From Prevotella sp. (lineage in GTDB: Bacteria > Bacteroidota > Bacteroidia > Bacteroidales > Bacteroidaceae), in assembly GCA_022778905.1 (NCBI GenBank), contig JALFRV010000099.1, positions 1-48,333 on the forward strand: a stretch of 48,333 bases of DNA. The letters run 5' to 3'. Below, one piece after another: positions 19,247 through 27,501 of this stretch; the first letter of the stretch is position 1; every line of letters starts with the position of its first letter. The notes under the pieces are model-generated. The model was not told where the DNA came from. It was given only the letters and a program-made list of their open reading frames with translations, and did not search any database. A program made the translations under genes and the position numbers.

Positions 19247-19744
19247 TTATGCTTTTTTTATTCTTGCCTCCCGGATGGTCCGCAGCGCGGCCACCATGTG
19301 TTTCTTGACGGTGCTGATGCTGATTCCGCGGTCTTCGGCCACTTCCTTGTATTTCTTGCCGTCCACGTAGCAGGCCGTGAGGATCTCGCGCGTGGTCGGG
19401 TTCATGGCGCTGAGCACCTGCCGCATGACGTGCGTGCGCTCTTCGCTCTCGGCCATTCCTTCGTCGGTCATGACGTCTTCGGTGACCGCCTTGTAGTAGG
19501 CGGCGTATTGACGTTCGAGCTGCTGGTGGGAGAGATAGTTGATGCAGTTGTTGCGCACGGTGCGGTAGAGATAGGCCCTGACAGTCTTCTCGTCGATCTC
19601 GGCGAGCCTTTTCCATACGCCCTCGAATGCTGCCCCGACGATGTCGCGGCATTCCTCTTCGTCGTTGACCATGTTGCGGGCAAAACAGAAGAGCTGCATG
19701 TAGTAGCCTTTGAACAGGGCTTCAAAAGCGTTATGATCTTCCAC
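19247..19744 (-). CDS. ECF RNA polymerase sigma factor, FecI-like (sigma 2)
   Basis: The protein has region 2 (FEALFKGYYMQLFCFARNMVNDEEECRDIVGAAF) and region 4 (KKYKEVAEDRGISISTVKKHMVAALRTIRE). No ATG lies at a suitable place. A TTG at 19774 overlaps the TATCTTTG promoter element, so I place the start at GTG 19744, preceded by AAAAAG. Sigma 1 and sigma 2 are clearly closer to each other in region 4 than either is to sigma 3. This fits their recognising similar -35 sequences, such as the shared CCGTAACCTTT in front of susC2 and susC3. Confidence 0.9.
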   Translation of the reverse strand: MEDHNAFEALFKGYYMQLFCFARNMVNDEEECRDIVGAAFEGVWKRLAEIDEKTVRAYLYRTVRNNCINYLSHQQLERQYAAYYKAVTEDVMTDEGMAESEERTHVMRQVLSAMNPTTREILTACYVDGKKYKEVAEDRGISISTVKKHMVAALRTIREARIKKA

Positions 19745-19763
19745 CTTTTTATATATATGACGG

Positions 19764-19771
19764 CAAAGATA
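19764..19771 (-). promoter_or_regulatory. Primary-sigma -7 element of sigma 2 (TATCTTTG)
   Basis: TATCTTTG on the minus strand fits TAnnTTTG exactly. It ends 19 bases before the proposed GTG start at 19744, the same spacing as for sigma 1. The 88-bp repeat copy at 19863 begins 92 bases upstream. Confidence 0.6.
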
Positions 19772-19862
19772 CAAAAAAAATGTCTATCCGTGGGCCGCGG
19801 TTTCCATAAAAGATGCGCGCTTCATGCGTGTCCCGCCGGCGGATGATAGTTGCGGATTCTGC

Positions 19863-19950
19863 GGAGCTATCCTTTGGGCGCCCGAGAGCTATGCTTTGGG
19901 CGGCCCGGAGCTATGCTTTGGAGGCCCGAAAGGATAGCTCTGCCAACGCT
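19863..19950. repeat. 88-bp element of four 22-bp units, copy 2
   Basis: Units start at 19863, 19885, 19907 and 19929, with first ten bases GGAGCTATCC, AGAGCTATGC, GGAGCTATGC and AAAGGATAGC. The three GAGC words are exactly 22 bases apart. The outer units are inverted with respect to each other: GAGCTATCCTTT at the left end pairs with AAAGGATAGCTC at the right end (12 perfect bases). The element lies in the 442-base divergent region between sigma 2 and susC3. The rest of that region (19951-20106) shows no gene. Confidence 0.85.
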
Positions 19951-20113
19951 TTGTGTATCAGTCGGTTACGGCGGGCGTTTCGGGCGCATCCCGCAGCAGC
20001 TTCCCCGGGCTGCCTGATTGGGCTGCCGGGGCGTGCCTGCTTCTTGTCTGTCCGATATCCGGAGGCTTGAGGCTGCGGATGTAAACGAAAACTAAAAAAA
20101 AGATGATCCGGCC

Positions 20114-20140
20114 GTAACCTTTTTAGTTTTTGTTTTGTAT
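20114..20140 (+). promoter_or_regulatory. Candidate ECF (FecI-type) sigma promoter of module 3
   Basis: GTAACC at 20114-20119 is followed by 16 bases and TGTAT at 20136-20140. The surrounding CCGTAACCTTT is identical to that in front of susC2. The -10 element begins 51 bases before the susC3 ATG. Confidence 0.6.
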
Positions 20141-20186
20141 CATTAACAAAAACCTACCATTTTTTTAAATATAAGAGAGATTCAGT

Positions 20187-23100
20187 ATGAAGAGACAACG
20201 AATCATTACTTTGCTTTTTGCGTGCACGCTGAGTCTGTGTGTGTGGGCGCAAGGCATCACGATGAAGTTTCAGAACGAGCCGCTGCCGTCAGTCCTGAAG
20301 CGGATCGAGAAGACTACGGACTACAAGTTTGTCTTCGCCTACGACGATGTGAAGAATTGCAGGGTTACGGGTGAGCTCCACGACGCGTCCATCAGCGAGG
20401 CCATGACGGTTGTTCTGGCCGGTCAGCCGCTCGGCTACACCGTCAACGGACGCACCGTCAACATCCGGCGGACCCGGCAGGCGACGGGGACGATCCGCGT
20501 GACGGGTACGGTCGTCGACGCCAACACGGGCGAGACGCTCATCGGAGCCACCATCCGCGTCGGCGAGACGAAGCGTGCCGTGGTGACGGATGTCGACGGG
20601 CGGTTCACGATCGACGACGTGCGGGCCGGCGAGAAGCTCGCCGTCTCGTGCCTCGGCATGTATCCCACGATCGTCAGTGCGGCCACTAGCATGAAGATCG
20701 TGCTGAAACCCTTCGTGCAGAACATCGATGACGTCGTCGTGACGGGTATCTTCCAGCGCAAGAAGGAGGGATTCACCGGATCGGCAACCAAGATGACCGG
20801 CGACGAGCTGCGCAAGTTCTCGTCTGGCAACGTGCTCAATGCCATCGAGCTGATGGATCCGGGCTTCCGCATCGGAGACAACATGATGTCGGGCTCCAAT
20901 CCCAATTCGGTCCCTGATTTCAACATGCGCGGACAGGCCAGCATGGGCGACTATTCCACCGAGGAGACCGTCATCATGCGCGGAGACATCGACACCCGCC
21001 CCAACCAACCGCTCTTCGTGCTCGACGGCATCATCGGTGTCGCCGTGACCAAGATCATGGACCTCGATCCCGAACAGATCGGAAGCGTCACCCTCCTCAA
21101 GGATGCGGCCGCCATGGCCATCTACGGATCGCAGGCCTCCAACGGGGTCGTCATCGTCGAGACCAAGGCCCCGGCCACGGGCCAGCTGCGCGTCACCTAC
21201 AACGGAAGCTACAAGATCGAGTACCCCGACCTGTCTGACTACAACCTGCTCAATGCGGCCCAGAAACTCGAAATCGAGCAGCGCGCAGGCTTCTATGATC
21301 CCATCGGAGGCGATGACAATGCAGTCAACCGCTACAACTCCTATCGGTGGAAGCTCCTCGAGATCGAGCGCGGCGTCAATACCTACTGGCTTTCGCAGCC
21401 CGTACACACCGTCTTCAACCATCGGCACGGCCTGACGCTCGAGGGAGGCGACGAGAGCCTGCGCTACAAACTCTACGCCGGCATCAGCCAGGCGCCGGGT
21501 GTGATGAAGGAGACCGGCGTCTACGGCAAGAGCGCAAGCCTTGACATCCGCTACCGCTACAAAGGTCTGCTCATCAGCAACATCGCCTACGCCGATTACT
21601 CCAAGTCGGACCGCACCTCCCCCTACGGCGACTTCAGCACCTATACGCTGCTCAATCCCTACTACAGAATCTATGATGCCGACGGCAACATACAGCGTTA
21701 CCTCGAGCGGCAGATCCTCTCGGGCAACTACACTTCGTCGGCCGGCATGACCGTCGGCAATCCGATGTACGACACGCAGTTCAACACCTTCGACCGCAGC
21801 ACCGACTTCACCATCCGCGATGCCTTCCGTGTCGAATACCGGCCCATACAGTCCGTCATGCTCGCCATGGACTTCAACATCACCAAGGGCAACGGCGACG
21901 TCGACATATTCAAGTCGGCCAACCACAGCAGCTTTATCACCGTGACCGACCTCAGCCAGAAAGGATCCTACCGATGGACCCACAATGACCACACCAACTA
22001 CGAGCTGGCCTTCACCGCCAGTTATAATAAGGTGTTCAGGCAGCGCCATGTCCTCTCGCTGTTCGGGCGCTACAGCATCAGCGAAAGCAACTACACCACC
22101 ACCGGCGTCTATCAGACGGGATTCCCCAATGACAACATGGACAACGTCTTCCTCGGCGTAAAGGCCAACAGCACGACCGGGAGCGAGAGCAAGACACGTG
22201 CTTTCGGAGGCGTGGCCACCGCAAGTTACACCTACGACCAGCGCTACGCGGCCGACTTCAACATCCGCGTCGACGCCTCGTCGCAGTTCGGAAAGAACAA
22301 CAGATACGCCCCCTTCTGGTCGGCCGGCATGCGATGGAATGCCGACAAGGAGAAGTTTGTCCGCAAGGCACGATTCTTCGACGAGCTCGTCCTGCGTCTG
22401 ACCTACGGTATAACCGGCACACAGACCTTCTCCTCCTATCAGGCCCTGCAGATGTATACCTATGCCAACATGATGCGGCTCTATCAGAGTTCGGACGTCG
22501 TAGGAACCGTGCTCTACGGCATGGGCAATCCCGACCTCAAGTGGCAGAAGACAAAAGCCTTCAACGCAGGAATCGACTTCAACATGTGGAAGCGCATCCT
22601 CTCGGGCCGCATCGAATATTATAACCGCCTCACGGAGAACACGCTCATCGACTATTCGCTCGCTCCGTCGGTCGGATTCACCACCGTCAAGGACAACTTG
22701 GGCAACATCTCCAACGAAGGCTACGAGCTTACGCTGCGCGTGATGCCCTACAATAACGTGCGCAAACAGTTCAACTTCAACATCCTCTTCAACGGAAGCC
22801 ACAACAAGAACACCATCAAGCGCATCTCCAACGCACTGAAGATCCGCAACGAGGCACAGCTCTATGAAGACACGTCCAATCCCAACAGGCTCTCCCGACC
22901 CATGCCGCGCTATGTCGAAGGCTATTCGCAGACCATGATATGGGCCGTCCGCTCCTTGGGCATCGACCCCATCACGGGCCGTGAGGTGTTCCTCACCAAG
23001 GACGGGCAACGCACGGGCGTGTGGAACTCGGCAGACATGGTGCCCGTCGGCGACACCGAACCCGACTGGGCAGGAACCGTCGGACTCAACGCCAACTGGC

Positions 23101-23528
23101 GCGGATTGTCCCTCACCGTGGCATCCCGCTACCAGTTCGGAGGACAGTATTACAACCGCACACTGGTCGACAAGGTCGAGAATGCCAATCTTCGCTACAA
23201 CGTGGACTTGCGTGCCTATACCGACAGATGGCTCCAGCCGGGCGACATCGCCAGGTATAAGGCTGTGACCGAAGCCGTCAACGGCGCACAGACAAAGGCC
23301 AGCAGCCGGTTCGTCATGGACCGCAACGAGCTCGTCCTCAACACGGTCACGCTCCAGTATCGCTTCGAACGCCGCCGCGAGACATTCCTCAAGCACCTCG
23401 GACTCAGCTCGGCCACCGTGGGCCTATACCTCGAAGACCTCTTCCACTGGTCCACCATCAGGCAGGAACGAGGCATCACTTACCCGATGTCACGTCAGGT
23501 TTCAATGAATGTGAGTTTAACCTATTAA
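20187..23528 (+). CDS. SusC/RagA TonB-dependent transporter with STN domain (module 3)
   Basis: The 1113-residue protein has a signal peptide (MKRQRIITLLFACTLSLCVWAQ) and an STN domain at about 25-95 (GITMKFQNEPLPSVLKRIEK to RTVNIRR). The regulatory-like repeat starts at RVTGTVVDANTGETLIGATI. The plug has LFVLDGIIGV and LLKDAAAMAIYGSQASNGV, and the barrel ends VSMNVSLTY. It is paralogous to SusC1 and SusC2 along its whole length. GC content is much higher than in module 2, and this leaves a 1035-codon open frame on the opposite strand that I regard as an artefact. It leads the second complete five-gene module. Confidence 0.95.
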   Translation: MKRQRIITLLFACTLSLCVWAQGITMKFQNEPLPSVLKRIEKTTDYKFVFAYDDVKNCRVTGELHDASISEAMTVVLAGQPLGYTVNGRTVNIRRTRQATGTIRVTGTVVDANTGETLIGATIRVGETKRAVVTDVDGRFTIDDVRAGEKLAVSCLGMYPTIVSAATSMKIVLKPFVQNIDDVVVTGIFQRKKEGFTGSATKMTGDELRKFSSGNVLNAIELMDPGFRIGDNMMSGSNPNSVPDFNMRGQASMGDYSTEETVIMRGDIDTRPNQPLFVLDGIIGVAVTKIMDLDPEQIGSVTLLKDAAAMAIYGSQASNGVVIVETKAPATGQLRVTYNGSYKIEYPDLSDYNLLNAAQKLEIEQRAGFYDPIGGDDNAVNRYNSYRWKLLEIERGVNTYWLSQPVHTVFNHRHGLTLEGGDESLRYKLYAGISQAPGVMKETGVYGKSASLDIRYRYKGLLISNIAYADYSKSDRTSPYGDFSTYTLLNPYYRIYDADGNIQRYLERQILSGNYTSSAGMTVGNPMYDTQFNTFDRSTDFTIRDAFRVEYRPIQSVMLAMDFNITKGNGDVDIFKSANHSSFITVTDLSQKGSYRWTHNDHTNYELAFTASYNKVFRQRHVLSLFGRYSISESNYTTTGVYQTGFPNDNMDNVFLGVKANSTTGSESKTRAFGGVATASYTYDQRYAADFNIRVDASSQFGKNNRYAPFWSAGMRWNADKEKFVRKARFFDELVLRLTYGITGTQTFSSYQALQMYTYANMMRLYQSSDVVGTVLYGMGNPDLKWQKTKAFNAGIDFNMWKRILSGRIEYYNRLTENTLIDYSLAPSVGFTTVKDNLGNISNEGYELTLRVMPYNNVRKQFNFNILFNGSHNKNTIKRISNALKIRNEAQLYEDTSNPNRLSRPMPRYVEGYSQTMIWAVRSLGIDPITGREVFLTKDGQRTGVWNSADMVPVGDTEPDWAGTVGLNANWRGLSLTVASRYQFGGQYYNRTLVDKVENANLRYNVDLRAYTDRWLQPGDIARYKAVTEAVNGAQTKASSRFVMDRNELVLNTVTLQYRFERRRETFLKHLGLSSATVGLYLEDLFHWSTIRQERGITYPMSRQVSMNVSLTY

Positions 23529-23539
23529 TGTCGAAGGAT

Positions 23540-24973
23540 ATGAAAAAAATGACATATGCCATGCTGGCGGCAGCCGCTCTGATGCTTACCGCGTGCAACG
23601 ACTGGCTCGACGTCGAACCCAAGACCAATGTCGACGAAGACCAACTCTATCAAAAAGAACAGGGCTTTAAGGAAGCGCTCACGGGCGTCTATATAAAGAT
23701 GTGCGACGCAACCCTCTACGGAAGGGATCTCACTTATGGATTCATGGACCAGATCGCGCAGCGTTACGTCAACAGTCAGAACCAGTATGCCGACTACGCA
23801 CAGACCACCTGGTACACCTATCCCTCCACCAAGACCGAAGGATACACCAATGCTTTCTGGTCCGGAAACTACAACCTCATTGCCAATCTCAACAATCTGC
23901 TCCGGCGCATCGACACCGATGGCAGCAACATCCGTACCGCAGGCCTGCGCGATATCATCACCGGCGAAGCGCTTGCACTGCGCGGTTTCCTCTACTTTGA
24001 CCTGCTCCGGATGTTCGGCCCCATCTATTCGCAGAACGCGGCTTCGCCCTCCATCCCCTACAGGACACAGTTCAACAGCAAGGAAGCCAAGCTCCTGCCC
24101 GCCTCGGCCGTCATCGACAGCGTCATCGCAGACCTCAGGCGGGCCGAGATCAGCCTTGAAGCCGACTCGATGAGCATATCCTTCCCCACCACCGGAACCG
24201 ACGGCAACAGCTTCCTCTCCAATCGTTTCAACCGCATGAACAAGTATGCCGTCAAGGCCGAACTGGCCCGCGCCTACCAGTGGAAGGGCGATAAGGTCAG
24301 CGCACTCAAGTATGCGCTCGAGGTGATCAATGCCCGACGAGCCAGCGGAAAAACCATCTTCACGCTCGTCACCGACAATGCGCAGGACCGACTGCTGTCC
24401 ACCGAACTGATCTTTGCACTCAACATGGATTCCGAGACCTTCCCCGACCAGGTCACCAACGACTTCGAACTGGCCAGCTGGAACTACTACGTGCTCATGG
24501 ATGTCAACCGTCTCTATCAGATCTTCGATACGTCTGTCGACGGTCTGAACGACATCCGCATCCGCGACGGCGTGGCTTTCAACATCAGCAGCAATAGCGC
24601 CGTGACCCTGAAATACAGTCAGGACAACCTCAAGTCGCCTGCCCTGAAGAACACGATGCCGCTCATCAGGCTGGCCGAAATGTACTACATCGCCGCCGAG
24701 TCCGCACCCGACCTCGCCACGGCCGCACGCTATCTGAACGCCGTAAGGGCCGCCCGCGGTCTCGACGACGTGACGCTCAGCTCTGAAGGGGACCGGCTCG
24801 AGCAGCTCGAAAAGGAATACCGAAAGGAATTCTACGCTGAAGGGCAGATCTGGTATTTCTACAAACGCAACGCCTACAAGACCTTCCTCAACTGCCCCGT
24901 AGCCTCAATGACAGAGGCAAACTATCGCTTCGCCGTGCCCGATGATGAGGTGTTGCTCGGCAACGTCTATTGA
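23540..24973 (+). CDS. SusD/RagB-family substrate-binding lipoprotein (module 3)
   Basis: Starting at ATG 23540 the product is 477 residues, with signal MKKMTYAMLAAAALMLTAC and mature start NDWLDVEPKTNVDEDQLYQKEQGF. A start at 23528 (MSKDM) would overlap the susC stop as TAATG; I prefer 23540 because GAAGGAT lies just upstream and the signal peptide then starts with MKK. The early mature sequence NDWLxVEPxTxVDE is nearly the same as in SusD1, so modules 1 and 3 are close relatives. The C-terminal LAEMYYIAAESAPD and LEKEYRKEFYAEGQIWYFYKRN blocks are standard SusD. Confidence 0.94.
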   Translation: MKKMTYAMLAAAALMLTACNDWLDVEPKTNVDEDQLYQKEQGFKEALTGVYIKMCDATLYGRDLTYGFMDQIAQRYVNSQNQYADYAQTTWYTYPSTKTEGYTNAFWSGNYNLIANLNNLLRRIDTDGSNIRTAGLRDIITGEALALRGFLYFDLLRMFGPIYSQNAASPSIPYRTQFNSKEAKLLPASAVIDSVIADLRRAEISLEADSMSISFPTTGTDGNSFLSNRFNRMNKYAVKAELARAYQWKGDKVSALKYALEVINARRASGKTIFTLVTDNAQDRLLSTELIFALNMDSETFPDQVTNDFELASWNYYVLMDVNRLYQIFDTSVDGLNDIRIRDGVAFNISSNSAVTLKYSQDNLKSPALKNTMPLIRLAEMYYIAAESAPDLATAARYLNAVRAARGLDDVTLSSEGDRLEQLEKEYRKEFYAEGQIWYFYKRNAYKTFLNCPVASMTEANYRFAVPDDEVLLGNVY

Positions 24974-25012
24974 GCGGGTGATAAAAATGATAACTGTTTC
25001 CAGAATAGATAG

Positions 25013-25834
25013 ATGATTCAGATGATGAAAAGAACAAGTATATACACGTTGCTCCTGCTGTCCGCACTCTTCATAGGATGCAAGGAGCAGGAAGTGGAGA
25101 CATTCCACGCCGAACGAGGCGTCAACTTCGTCAATTACAGCGCTTACAGCCGTGAGTTCAGCGACGATTATGAGCATCTCGAGGCAGAGGTCAATTTCTT
25201 CACCAAATATGCCGGCAAGACAGGCTGGGACATTCAGCCCGACACCATATATGCCGGACTTCAGATCGAGGGAACGCTCCCAGACACGCTCGTCAGGGTG
25301 AAACTGAAGGTCATGCCCGTATCGGGTTACGAGCTCCCCGATATCTCCGTGCCCGACTATGTGGATCTTCACACAGGGCAATATCAGGCCTCTTTCAGGA
25401 TCGTATGCCAGAAACCGAAGGACTATGACAAGCATTACAAGGCGCAGATCCTTGTCGATTACGCCAACAGTGATGTCGTCCTCGGCACCGCCGAGCGTCA
25501 GGCCTACACCGTGACCGTATGCGATTCCACGGCCTGGAACGACATCCGGGTCACCGACGAGGCTGATTTCAACAAGTCGTATGGCAAATATTTAGGCAGC
25601 TATGGCCCCGTCAAGACGCGCTTCCTCTTTGTTACGTTCGGACAATCCGGCCCGGTAGGCGGAACCTACAGCGTCATCTGCGACCAGGTGTTCTATTATT
25701 CGAAGCAGGGATGGGGCGGTTTCGCCAACGCGTATTATCAGAGTTTCATCAAGTCCGCACTCGATTCGTACAACCAGACGGCAGGTTCGCCGCTGGCAGA
25801 GCCTGACGGAACGCAGGTCAAGTTTAACTTCTAA
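25013..25834 (+). CDS. DUF4843-type lipoprotein of module 3
   Basis: The product is 273 residues with a lipoprotein signal ending ALFIGC, then KEQEVETFHAERGVNFVNY, the aromatic-rich start typical of this family. Starts at 25013, 25022 and 25025 are all possible (MIQMMKRT). It lies 39 bases after susD and 11 bases before the PKD-like gene. Like its paralogues it has no catalytic motif and is probably an accessory of the outer-membrane uptake complex. Confidence 0.78.
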   Translation: MIQMMKRTSIYTLLLLSALFIGCKEQEVETFHAERGVNFVNYSAYSREFSDDYEHLEAEVNFFTKYAGKTGWDIQPDTIYAGLQIEGTLPDTLVRVKLKVMPVSGYELPDISVPDYVDLHTGQYQASFRIVCQKPKDYDKHYKAQILVDYANSDVVLGTAERQAYTVTVCDSTAWNDIRVTDEADFNKSYGKYLGSYGPVKTRFLFVTFGQSGPVGGTYSVICDQVFYYSKQGWGGFANAYYQSFIKSALDSYNQTAGSPLAEPDGTQVKFNF

Positions 25835-25845
25835 AGATTCAAGAC

Positions 25846-27501
25846 ATGAAGACTTTCAAACACATCACATACATCTCCGCCGTCGTCATTGCCACGACCG
25901 CACTGTCCGCATGCTATGAGGACAAGGGCAACTATGTATATGACGAAAGCATACATGATATCAGTGTGACCATGCCATCATCCTTCGTGGTGAAGCTGCA
26001 GAAGAATAAGTTCACCTGTCAGATCACGCCTGACGTGAAGACTTTTGACGGCAACGACGCGCAGTTGCAGTATGTCTGGCTGCTGAACAATGAGAAGATG
26101 GGTTCCTTTGACACCATCGCCACGACGAAGACGCTCGATTTCGAGATCGATCCGCAGTCGAAAGACTTCGCCTACGAATACAAGTTCCGCCTCTATGTCA
26201 CCGATCCGGCCACGCAAGGGGTGACCATGGTGCCCACCGCATTGCAGTTGGCGAAGCCTTACTCCTATTCCTGGCTGGTGCTGCACGAGACGGACGGCCA
26301 TGCCGAATTGGGCTCGGTCGACTACTCCAACGGCCATATCCTTGTCACGCCCGATGCCTATACGCAGGAGCAAGGCAAGAGTTTCACGGGCAAGCCGCTG
26401 TCTCTGTCGGTGGCGAAGAACTACATTTCGGCCAACACTTACTGGGGATTCCCGAGCAAGATGGTGTCCGAGATCTATGTGGCGACCGACAATGCCGGCG
26501 AGTCAGGACTGCTCGACCAGGTGCAGTACTTGAGTGTCATCATCCCGTGGCAGTATCTTGTCATGCCCGAACAGATGCCCGATCTGGACCATGCGTCCAT
26601 GCAGGCAGCCTCGGGCGCTGCCGGTACGGTCATCGCCAGCAAGGGGAAGGTGTTCCGCAACTGTGATTACAGTCCCTGTTTCTTCCGCTTAAACCCGTCG
26701 ACACAATTGGTTGGCGACTACTATATTGACCAGATCGTGTCCGGTCCCAATTGTGGATTAGGCTATGACAGCAAAGGTCACCGCTTCGTCCTGTTGGAGT
26801 ACACCGGCAACTGGTATTCTGTGCCGCAGACATCGGTGAAGAGTGGCGGTGAGATCAGTCCCATCCGCAGTCCCGAGGGCACTGCTGCCAATCCCAATGC
26901 CATACCGGCCGACGAGCAGGTCATCCGTCTGATGAACGGCTATCGCTACAGTTTGGCCAACCCGGCAGCATGGTTGAAGTATTCCGCATATGCCTACGCG
27001 CTGTGTCCGGACAATAAATCGAAGGTTTATGCGTTTCATTATTGGCCGCTCACAAGTGCAGCCACCGTGGCGGGCGCACCGCTTGACGGGGTCTATCAGT
27101 TCACCACTCCGCAGGGCGTGACAGCCTCGACGCCGATGTGCTCGAGCTTTGAGTACAACAATATCATCTTCTATGCCGTCGGCCCGACGATCTTAAAGCT
27201 CGACTTCGTCACCGGCAAGTCGACGGTAGTCTATACCTGTGAGGACCCCGCAGCGCAGATCACGCAGCTGCATATGGCCGTGGAGAGCTATACGGAGAAC
27301 GACACCAAGTTCAACAACTATGCCGCCTACGGCCACCCCTACAGCCAATGTCTCGGTGCGGCCGTGCAGACTGCCGACGGCAAAGGGCAGCTGGTCGTGC
27401 TCCAGCTCAACGGTGCGGGCAATGTGGATGCCGACCATACCTATCCCTCTGTGCAGATCCACAAGGGATTCGGAAAGATTAAAGACTTCAGTTTGATATA
27501 A
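25846..27501 (+). CDS. PKD-like family surface lipoprotein (module 3)
   Basis: The 551-residue protein has a lipoprotein signal ending ATTALSAC and the signature CYEDKGNYVYDES. The PKD-like N-terminal region includes LQYVWLLNNEKMGSFDTIATTKTLDFEI. The later part has YSWLVLHETDGHAELGSVDY, comparable to the GWMVLNN segment of the module 2 paralogue. The stop codon overlaps the next start as TAATG, so the TlpA gene is probably translationally coupled. The function is inferred only from position and family. Confidence 0.88.
   Translation: MKTFKHITYISAVVIATTALSACYEDKGNYVYDESIHDISVTMPSSFVVKLQKNKFTCQITPDVKTFDGNDAQLQYVWLLNNEKMGSFDTIATTKTLDFEIDPQSKDFAYEYKFRLYVTDPATQGVTMVPTALQLAKPYSYSWLVLHETDGHAELGSVDYSNGHILVTPDAYTQEQGKSFTGKPLSLSVAKNYISANTYWGFPSKMVSEIYVATDNAGESGLLDQVQYLSVIIPWQYLVMPEQMPDLDHASMQAASGAAGTVIASKGKVFRNCDYSPCFFRLNPSTQLVGDYYIDQIVSGPNCGLGYDSKGHRFVLLEYTGNWYSVPQTSVKSGGEISPIRSPEGTAANPNAIPADEQVIRLMNGYRYSLANPAAWLKYSAYAYALCPDNKSKVYAFHYWPLTSAATVAGAPLDGVYQFTTPQGVTASTPMCSSFEYNNIIFYAVGPTILKLDFVTGKSTVVYTCEDPAAQITQLHMAVESYTENDTKFNNYAAYGHPYSQCLGAAVQTADGKGQLVVLQLNGAGNVDADHTYPSVQIHKGFGKIKDFSLI

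Noticed and set aside
19203..19652. N-terminal extension of FecR2 by 150 residues
   Set aside because: The extension overlaps the sigma 2 gene in another frame and is Arg/His-rich shadow sequence; FecR similarity begins at ATG 19202.
20289..23396. A 1035-codon open frame on the minus strand across susC3
   Set aside because: It is codon-aligned antisense to susC3. Stops would need TTA, CTA or TCA sense codons, which are rare in this GC-rich gene. The product has no signal, domain or sensible composition.
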